The translations under genes and the position numbers were made by a program. The notes under the pieces were generated by a model. That model did no database searches and was not told the DNA's origin. It saw only the letters and a list, made by a program, of their open reading frames with translations. Below are positions 56,192-64,000 of a stretch of DNA of 64,000 nucleotides, in pieces; position 1 is the first letter of the stretch, and each line of letters opens with the position of its first letter. Source of the DNA: Eunapius fragilis (lineage: Eukaryota > Porifera > Demospongiae > Spongillida > Spongillidae); assembly GCA_963681505.1 (NCBI GenBank), contig OY811992.1, forward strand, positions 3,685,405 to 3,749,404, read 5' to 3'.

Positions 56192-59100
56192 ATGGCGGCA
56201 ATGGATGAGGTATCCGTGCGTATTGACGACGACCAGCAGTTCGAAGACATCCCCGAAAGTGGTACGTTCCATAAAACAAATGCGGCCGGCATACTGTTAT
56301 GCATTTTTTTGAAAAAATGTTACCGCGGGTAATTCTTTTGGGTTTGAACCTTACTGGCAGATGATCTTAGGCAGTTGAAGAGTCAAGTGAAGTCGAAGAG
56401 GGGGCGTGGATTTGGAGGTAAACATCTACTCAGCATTATAAAGGCCATAATTCAAAAACTTTCTTTAAAGACTCGGGAGCAGGCCTCCAGGGTCAGTTTG
56501 ACGTCGTCGACAGGGATGACAGCGGGCAGGGACCTCAGAGATGTGAGTTAAAGGGATTAAGGCGAAGCGCGTTATAGCGGTGTGTAAATTTCTGTATACA
56601 AAAGCCTGCTACGACGACCGGTAAGAGTGGCAGGACCGTACTCAGGTTGGGTGGTTGTTAGTTGCACGGATTGGAGCCACGCACGTGAGCCAACGGTTTG
56701 GGCGCCTATTAAATTAGTTACTTGGTTCCTAACCTCAGACATTTAGTTTAAAAAAAGATGAAACTGAGAATACCTATAATTATCGTTGCTAGGTAGGTAC
56801 AATAAATGGGTGACTTTGGATTTCAGCTTCATCCACTTAACCCTGTGATGCTTACCATCAGGGATTTGCCAAACCCTTTGGCTGTCTTGTCTCTACGTTT
56901 TCAAATTTGGCTGTGTGATCTGGATTTTAAACAAGGGACCTACCTTGACCTTAAAATCCAGATCACACAGCCAAATAAGAAACAGAGACAAGACAGCCAT
57001 CGAATTTGGTGAATCCCTAATGGTCAGTATACCTGTATCAATGCGTGTGTGCATGAATATGCGTGTGAAAAAATTCATGTAACGATACCTCTCCAAGCAC
57101 CCTCCTGCTCCTCTTTAGTCCACTTCCCCCCCCCCCTCCCCCCTCCCCCTGCCTTTTGACAGCCTTGGGACATATTTCTTTGGACGTTGAATTGTTCATG
57201 AAAATTCTTTCTTCGCGCAAGTGATGAAACGTTCGCGAATAATCAGTTAATCGGCAGTATTATATGCTGGCATACAAGGTACAAAACTGCCGTCTTGAGT
57301 ACTAAACGTTAGAGCACACAAAAGGAGGTTCCGAGTGTTTTGTTCTGCCCGCTATAATTCATACCCACACCAGCGGCAGAATAGATTGTGGAAATGAAAA
57401 TTAATCAGAAATTTGGAAGTGTTTCCATGGGGTAAACAGTCAAAACTCATCATTCCTATCAGTGCACACAGGGTTAAGTGGGGTGAAGCCGACTTCAGTC
57501 ACCCATGTATAGTACCCAGTATCCTTACCATTGCCATCACGGTATGTGCACTAACGTGTGTAATGTATTAGTGTACTTGACTATGTATTTTGGAGGATGT
57601 TTGGGGTTCTGCCCACCTGCAGTATCTGCTCCCTACCTTGACATTAATGTGGTTGTGTGGGCTGGCGGCAGAGTCCCAGGCATCCTGACTTAGGCCATGA
57701 AGGCTGTTTCGCCACCTTCCTACAACTATCTGCTTTAGTTGCATAAAATAGGAAGATACGCAGAGCTAGTTTAGTTTTGGCCTAATTTACTTTGAGGTGG
57801 TGGGCCCACACCATCTCAGGGGACTAAGTGAAAAAAAAAAACCGCTCTGGACAAGCATAATCAGTTAAAAAAACATCCAATCCAGTTCCTTTGTATGGTC
57901 TTTAGCTTTCATCAGTGTGGTTGTGATCATCTACCTCAAATATGAACATTTCCTTAAACAGAAAGGTAAACGTTTCACGTCAATACAGCCCACTCGTGAA
58001 CCAGATCACCATAATGTGCATCCAATGAAATTCATACTCACGTACTGGCTGAACACACCACTATCCTTCTTCACACATTTGCCTCAACAGGGCTGAACAC
58101 CCTCTCAACAATTATAATATGTGTAGGATGCCACGTCAAGCCCCTCCCCCATCACAGTTAAGGAACTTCTGTATTGGCCGCCATGGTCTGGGGGGAGGGG
58201 AGGACCAAGGGGTAGAGGAAATCTGTCACGCACACCCCAAGAGGATGTGTGCTGGTCCTACACCCCCAAGGGGATTTGTGTTGGTCCTACACCCCAAGGG
58301 GATGTGTGCTGGTCCTACACCCCAAGGGGATGTGTGCTGGTCCTACACCCCAAGGGGATGTGTGCTGGTCCTACACCCCAAGGGGATGTGTGCTGGTCCT
58401 ACACCCCAAGGGGATGTGTGCTGGTCCTACACCCCAAGGGGATGTGTGCTGGTCCTACACCCCAAGGGGATGTGTGCTGGTCCTACACCCCAAGGGGATG
58501 TGTGCTGGTCCTACACCCCAAGGGGATGTGTGCTGATCCTACACTTCTACAGAAATTGGCAGGACATCCTTCACTTAAACCTGCTTTGACCTCCTGTGCG
58601 GCCTCCGAGCAAACGTACCCCCTCCGCAAGGGCTCAGTCGTGGAAAGCTGGTTGTCCAATGACCACACAGTCGTCAGCTGCCACTCCAGTGAAACACTTG
58701 GCCCATGCTGAATATCAGTCGCATGTGCCCTATGGCTGTGGGTGTGTTTGAATTGGCGCCTTCAACAGACCAGGACTCCTGTAGTAGCTTTACAAATCCG
58801 AGACCTGCGATCCACACCACAATCTTAGCGGGTAACCTCACCATCCACCTTGTCATAAAGTGTCCACCACACCGGTACCGTCAGTCGAGGGCTGCTCCAA
58901 CTCACCTATTTTTAATTTATTTATTACAACAGAAAAGGTGTTTGGGTTACAAGACTTACAATGATAGTTTTAGCATGCTGTAACGACCAATAGGCCTTCC
59001 TCAGACAGCTTGAAGTTTAATATATGCGTAGTCTTCTCTCCCACCATGCAGTAGCAATGCAATTAGTTTTCGTAGTTCTGATGAGTGCATCGTTTTGTCC

Positions 59101-60183
59101 GATCGATTATGTCTTTTACCTGAACATGTTATGTAGGCTCTGAAGTCTTAGATTGACTGATTTTGCTGCTATTCATTTATTTGCTTTGCTATTCACGGTT
59201 GTTTGCTGATGGGATCACCTGACAGTCTTCTAATAGGGACCATCTGAACAGGGTAGATCTCAAATTACCTTGTTCAAAGTAGATAATGATAATAAGATCA
59301 ACCTTTAAGTTTTAAGACCTATCCCAGGGTATATTACCTTTAACGTACCAGGATCTATCCTAGGGCATACCGATAATTTTGAAGTCCACAGTAGGCTTGT
59401 GCAATTTTTTTTAAATGTTTTATTTAGAATACAGCACAAGAATTGAAAATCTACAGGTACAAGTTATTATGCATGTTCCAGTAGGACTGGAATAATTTAA
59501 TTGAGCTGTTTTATTGCAGCATGTTACGAAATTTGTTAATTGACCCTGTGCAGCTGTGGAGGGGTGGATTGTCTTCATTTCCGACATCCACGAAGAAGCA
59601 ACTGAAGAAGATCTCAGTGATTCCTTCTCGGAGTACGGAGATATCAAGAATATGCATGTGAACTTGGACAGAAGGACTGGTTTCCTTAAGGTAAGCTTGG
59701 CTTGTCACTACACGATTAACTGTGCTAGGGCATAAGTAAATAGCGCTCTTAAATTACATTTCCAAAATAATTATTAAATGTACACTCCTTGATATGTATT
59801 AGAACGAGTATAGACCTTGTCTAGTAATAATAATTAGGTATTTGGTCCAGCCAAAGCTGTTATATTACATCATCGCCAAGGATTGGCACCTGATTTGGAT
59901 CACCTCCGTTATATAATAGGTCGAACAACATCAAATTTTCAGTGGCTCCTTTGTTAACCCTCTGTGTTCTATCTTCGTATCCAGGGATACGCACTCGTTG
60001 AATATGAGACGTACAAGGAAGCACTCGTTGCGATTCAGAAAAGCAACGGGTCTGAGATTCTGGGTCAAAAAATAAAAGTTGACTGGGCATTTGTTAAACC
60101 CAAGTCACGGAGGTACATTTTCAGGCATTGCATGACTAAACCCCCTCACCTTTCTTGTACCCCACAGGACTGGACACAGGTGA
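56192..60183 (+). CDS. RBM8A: RBM8A/Y14, exon junction complex RNA-binding protein
   Basis: Y14 pairs with MAGOH in the nuclear exon junction complex. Exons: 56192-56261, 56361-56417, 56471-56542, 59554-59690, 59985-60112, and a tentative 60168-60183; 480 nt, 159 aa. Exons 2-3 encode [14 protein letters not shown] and [15 protein letters not shown], matching the linker before the RRM. Exon 4 gives [23 protein letters not shown]... with RNP2-type IVFISD. Exon 5 gives [13 protein letters not shown] (RNP1) and [15 protein letters not shown]. Identity to vertebrate Y14 over the RRM is high. The last exon is uncertain: the in-phase option adds only TGHR and stop, so the Arg/Ser-rich tail of vertebrate Y14 would be missing. 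Start chosen at MAAMDEV, closest to the family start; an in-frame ATG at 56108 exists. Intron 3 is 3 kb and repeat-laden, the others short. Confidence 0.88.
56826..57489. mobile_element. Terminal-inverted-repeat element in RBM8A intron 3
   Basis: GCTTCATCCACTTAACCCTG at the left and, inverted, GCTTCACCCCACTTAACCCTG-like sequence at the right end. Inside, 56854-57024 forms its own hairpin (ACCATCAGGGATTTG against GAATCCCTAATGGT; CCAGATCACACAGCCAAAT in both arms). No coding capacity. Confidence 0.6.
58244..58545. repeat. 28-bp minisatellite in RBM8A intron 3
   Basis: Eleven units of CCCCAAGGGGATGTGTGCTG plus GTCCTACA. Plus-strand open frames with [11 protein letters not shown]-type translations are artefacts. 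The unit contains GGATGTGT but no strong splice motif. Confidence 0.95.
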
Positions 60184-61532
60184 AGGAGAACAGTGTTTGC
60201 TTCCTTTGCTACTGTTGTCTCGTTTTATTTTCATTGAACCTATAAACCTCTTTAACTTTGGAAGTTCACCCTCTTCTCACTTTGCAGTTGTGATGTGATG
60301 CAACATTTAACGGTGGTTAATTAAAATATTGAATGCTGGTTGCTTTGCATTAATACCTCAACCATGTTGTCTATAAAGCACTGGTAACTTGTTATAACCA
60401 TACTTTTTCCAGCGGGGCCTCTGATCCCCGCCCCCTCCCTTTGTGCAATGTCGGCTTCAACTGCCTTAGAAAGGTACGCTTTGATTAACACCTCAAAGTG
60501 ATGAATGGCATACATCTTCATTACATAATTAATAAAGTCATTGAGCGAGGAAAGGATGGATACATGTGTTGGGATATTGCACAACACATTCCAAAGGGAA
60601 ATGCTGACTTTCCGTTATGTATGTATACCAAGGAAATGCTGACCATCCGTTATGTGTGTATAGCACTCCCTGTCGTATGGAATACCGCACTTTCACCGCA
60701 GCGACACTCGTTACCACCAGCAGCTCGCACTGATACTAGCACCGTCACGTACAGTATTACAACTTGTCTACTTCTATCAGCGCGTACTAACATGATCACT
60801 AGCTTTTTTTAAACAGGCCAGTCAGCGTTATTCATACTGCAACACGTCATGTGCCCCCCCCCACCCACAGCGCTTTTTGTTGGCAACGCACTATTGAATA
60901 CACAAGAACATATTTATACAAGACCGTCGGCAACATGCTTAGCATAGCAGTCCATTGTACAGAACATGTACGTATAGAACACCCTGACTACTCGTACAAT
61001 TGGGACGCACGGTGCCTTACACCGGCTGCACAACGGCAGATCTTCGGCGCCGACGGGCGTCTGTTGCGTCGTCGGACTAACCCTTTGTGATTTAGTTTCT
61101 TGCTTTTGCAATTGTTCCATCGGGGAAGAGATTGGCGATTGGGCAACACAGGAGCACATGATCTGTAGACGGGGGAAGGCAAAGGTGAAAAAACCGATTC
61201 TCAGGTTATGACGCATCAACCAACCAGTTGCAGCTATCTCTCGCTGGGCGAAATGTATCCTTTTATTTTAGCCCACTTTTGTACCTACTCCAAACACCTT
61301 AGTGCGCCCGAACACTTTGCGCATAACGTTCCTTCCTGCGACACGTCGCAATATTAATAGAACGGGACGGAAGGTTTTATTTATAGCACGACTTGGCGCT
61401 CTAATAATCCGCACACCGGATATCACCGGCATTGTTGCCTTCTCAAGTACGTTGGTGGTCGTCAGAGCATGTAACGAACGGGTTCGCACAAGTTCTAATA
61501 TGCTATTTTAGTCCGAGGACTACTCCTATAAT
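60184..61532. other. Spacer between RBM8A and DTWD2-like gene, with one odd minus-strand frame
   Basis: Mostly non-coding. On the minus strand 61216-60914 is an open frame of about 100 codons containing LPLCSRCKAPC and, 19 residues on, FCTMDCYAKHV. The C-x2-C...F-C-x3-C spacing resembles MYM/TRASH-type zinc fingers, but no flanking exons or upstream family sequence could be found. It would be divergently arranged with the DTW gene. I treat it as unassigned. Confidence 0.3.
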
Positions 61533-62170
61533 ATGGCTTTGGAACCGGAGCGATGTGACTCTGGCTTCACCGAATTTGACGCTCCGGAGTGCGATTTGAC
61601 AATGTCAAGCTCGAGGGTCACGTGCGAGGGTTGCAGGTCCGTACATGTTATCCGTTGCCAGCTTGTCGTGAGTGCATAATTTTACCTTTTTCGTTGCTTG
61701 TGTAGGCGACCTGCTACGGTTTGCATATGTAGTTACTTTCCTGACAAACCCTTACTGATTAGAAGTAGAATCTTAATATTGCAACACCCGAACGAGGTCA
61801 GACGACCTGCATTTGCCCTATTGTGTGTTAATCTATTTCCCTCGACTGCAGCAAAGCCGAAGCTTGGCAACTGTTCCGCTCCTTCTGCAGTGCGTCGATG
61901 TGAATAGGTGTCACGTGATGCGCGGGAAGCGCTTTGACTACGGCAGGTTTGTGACACCATAGATATTCTATTCTATTCTAATATCCATGGTGACGCCTGC
62001 GCGCTCTCCTATACGTACCCACTTCCTGCCAGGAGCAAGGTACTTGACCTTGCACTGTCATCACCAGACTCAATTTTGTTGTTTCCTGGAGACAAAGGTG
62101 AACCATGTAATAGGGTGGCTCACATAAGATTTAAGATGTGTGTATGTGTGTGTGTGTGTGTATGTGTGTG

Positions 62171-62225
<55 letters not shown>

Positions 62226-62411
62226 TTACGTGTGTGTGCATGTATGTGTGTAGCTTTGAACTTGTGTACTCTACCAAGACACCCTGTTGGTGACACTAAT
62301 GGTTCAGCAGTGATTGTAATTGATGGCACATGGACTGAGGCCAAGAGCATCTTTAACCGGAGCCCAATCCTTTCTTCTTTCAGGCAGGTAACACTAGGTA
62401 AAATGTGCTTG

Positions 62412-62457
<46 letters not shown>

Positions 62458-63988
62458 ATTACCACGTGCTTGTGCACTGCACGTGTGCAAACGTTTATTG
62501 AGTATCTGCATTTTTATGTTGATTTATATGCGTAAGTGAACTGTCATCTGTAAGGCTTTTGTATGTGTGTGTGTGCGTTGGGTAAACAGTCATACAAGTG
62601 CCTCATATAAGGCTTGTGTGTGCACACTATGCTAGTCCAATTATGGGTAACAACTGACTTGTAGAATGTGGTCTGTGGAGGCATTCCTGCATTCCCTTCC
62701 CACATCATTAGTCTGCCCCATTTCCCACGCCCAACCTTTTTCAACTTGACCTTTTTTTTTTTTTTTTTAAAAATTAAAAAAATATCCCTTTAGGTTCAGC
62801 TGTCAGGGGTAGGGGGAAGCGAGTACTCGATTCGCACACAGCCTACGCGAGGCAGTCTCTCCACGCTGGAATCTGTAGCCCATATCTTATCTTGGCTGGA
62901 GGCTGATCAGAACATCATTGAGGTAGTTGCACATACACCTGTGTTGCTTTTTTTTTGGGGGGGGGGGGGGGGTGGGGGGGGGGCACTGGCTGTATCTATA
63001 GGACTCAAACTATTACAGGATAGAAAAAACATCAAGGATAAGGTATTTGGGATTTGGTCACCACACTGTGGAAGTTAACCTGTGGAGTATGGTAGTGACA
63101 TTATTAGCACACACATTTGGTGACGTGTCAAAGGTGTTCACATGACCTGATGACATGCCAGAGGTCCACATGTGACATGGAAGGACCCCAGGGACTGATT
63201 TAACCTCATGTAACTTTTATAAACCATCGGTACCATCAGCTGAAGTGATACCAATGCATGATCAAAGGGGTGCAGACCCTGGAGAGGAAACCATTGTTTT
63301 AATACATGTGATAGGTGGTAGGATTCTACTTTAATGTTTTTCCTCCTTAAGAGGCAAAATAGTGGAAGGTTCACTTGAAGTGTATCCTTGTCCTTTCTAA
63401 CGTAACTTTGTCTCTTACTGCAATCTTTAGCAAACATTGCTGTGCATTTCACCATTTGTTCCCGGAGTCATAGCATAGTCATAGCATCATTTTGTTAACC
63501 ACTAAATTTTTAATTTCTTGTTTCCAACTGTCTTGCTGGGCTCGGTTTTGTTAGTGGTGTTGGGTGTGGCTACCATCGCGGGATACTTTATGTGTTGCAG
63601 GTGTTGGTTAAGCCGTTGAGGGCAATGTGCAGACATCAGCTGGACCATGGTGCTGTCAGACATCACAGCAAAGATGACCCGGACTATTTGACCAGGGAGG
63701 AGTACAAGTATGTGTGTGTTTGTGTGTGACATGTCAGCTAGACAGTCGCACCGTTCTCACTTTGCGCACTACTATGTGTGCTGAGGGCAGACTTACAGGA
63801 AGAGGGGCCTGATGTGATTATTACACATGTGTACATACGGATCTGAAATCACAATGTTTGCATACGAACACGTGCACTGCAACTTTTTTTTTTTGTTTTT
63901 TTTGTGCAGGTTGAAGCAGCAAACGTGTTCACGAGGGCTGACTAATGTGCAGTGCACACGCATGCAAGCGAGCAGTTGTGACGTCTAG
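61533..63988 (+). CDS. DTWD2: DTW-domain tRNA-uridine aminocarboxypropyltransferase (DTWD2-like)
   Basis: Eight in-phase exons, 804 nt (267 aa; vertebrate DTWD2 ~300): 61533-61636, 61706-61796, 61852-61946, 62033-62097, 62254-62387, 62794-62922, 63601-63707, 63910-63988. Family enzymes transfer the aminocarboxypropyl group of S-adenosylmethionine to uridine in tRNA (acp3U). Cys cluster C31-x2-C34-x6-C41-x-C43 (CEGCRRPATVCIC), LQHPNE, SLATVPLLLQC, ILLFPGDK, VIDGTWTEAKSIF (DTW-type motif at 142-145), then TQPTRGSLSTLESVA and LVKPLRAMCRHQLDHGA in the usual order. Intron 2 is only 55 nt with a weak GTCAGA donor. Intron 4 is almost entirely (TG)n up to the acceptor. The ending (QASSCDV) lacks the basic tail of vertebrate homologues, so the last exon is the least certain part. 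Confidence 0.88.
62134..62222. repeat. (TG)n microsatellite in DTWD2 intron 4
   Basis: Near-pure TG with a few interruptions. Another (TG)n lies at 62413-62454 after exon 5, and a poly-G tract at about 62958-62981 after exon 6. Confidence 0.95.
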
Positions 63989-64000
63989 ATACATGAGCCT

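Noticed and set aside
58119-58711. Plus-strand frames with [11 protein letters not shown] repeats
   Set aside because: 28-bp minisatellite in an RBM8A intron.

Overview
This is a 64 kb piece of an animal nuclear genome. Genes are split into many short exons with canonical GT-AG introns, introns and spacers are rich in micro- and minisatellites, and foldback elements are scattered throughout. The metazoan gene set and the multicopy beta-helix/multi-membrane 'Pmp-like' proteins, which I associate from memory with sponge genomes, suggest a demosponge. That assignment is inference. I see no operon, phage, CRISPR or bacterial cassette.

Layout. (1) 1-6.6 kb: the 3' end of a Pmp-like membrane protein gene, a second broken 3' remnant of it, and a decayed copy of the last exons of SMC6. 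(2) 6.6-12.5 kb: no intact gene; a terminal-inverted-repeat element, several hairpins and a decayed reverse transcriptase. (3) 12.7-15.8 kb: a full-length Pmp-like gene with one frameshift. (4) 17.1-32.3 kb, minus strand: a complete 26-exon SMC6 gene (1,102 codons, every exon junction in phase). One 4.5 kb intron is filled by a 20-bp minisatellite that repeats the upstream exon's own 5' splice site, interrupted by a 1.08 kb palindrome. (5) 33.9-35.3 kb (minus) and 49.3-50.8 kb (plus): two intronless polyamine-oxidase-like flavoenzymes whose 3' ends are nearly identical. (6) 37.4-47.4 kb, minus strand: a tandem array of three 8-exon short-chain dehydrogenases whose last exon encodes a variable number of 13-residue repeats. 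(7) 51.5-56.1 kb, minus strand: an 18-exon endoglycoceramidase-like glycosidase, head to head with (8) RBM8A/Y14 (56.2-60.2 kb, plus). (9) 61.5-64.0 kb, plus strand: a DTW-domain tRNA aminocarboxypropyltransferase (DTWD2-like).

SMC6 (SMC5/6 DNA repair complex), RBM8A (exon junction complex) and DTWD2 (tRNA modification) are unrelated housekeeping genes. The dehydrogenases, amine oxidases and Pmp-like genes are locally amplified families. Several copies carry single-base frameshifts (Pmp-like at about 14,495, second dehydrogenase in exon 6, glycosidase at about 53,850); sequencing or assembly error in this repeat-rich DNA is a live explanation for each. I worked out exon structures by hand from reading frame, splice consensus and remembered family sequences, with no database search. 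I did not find a coherent novel multi-gene system; the most unusual structure is the splice-site-derived minisatellite in SMC6.
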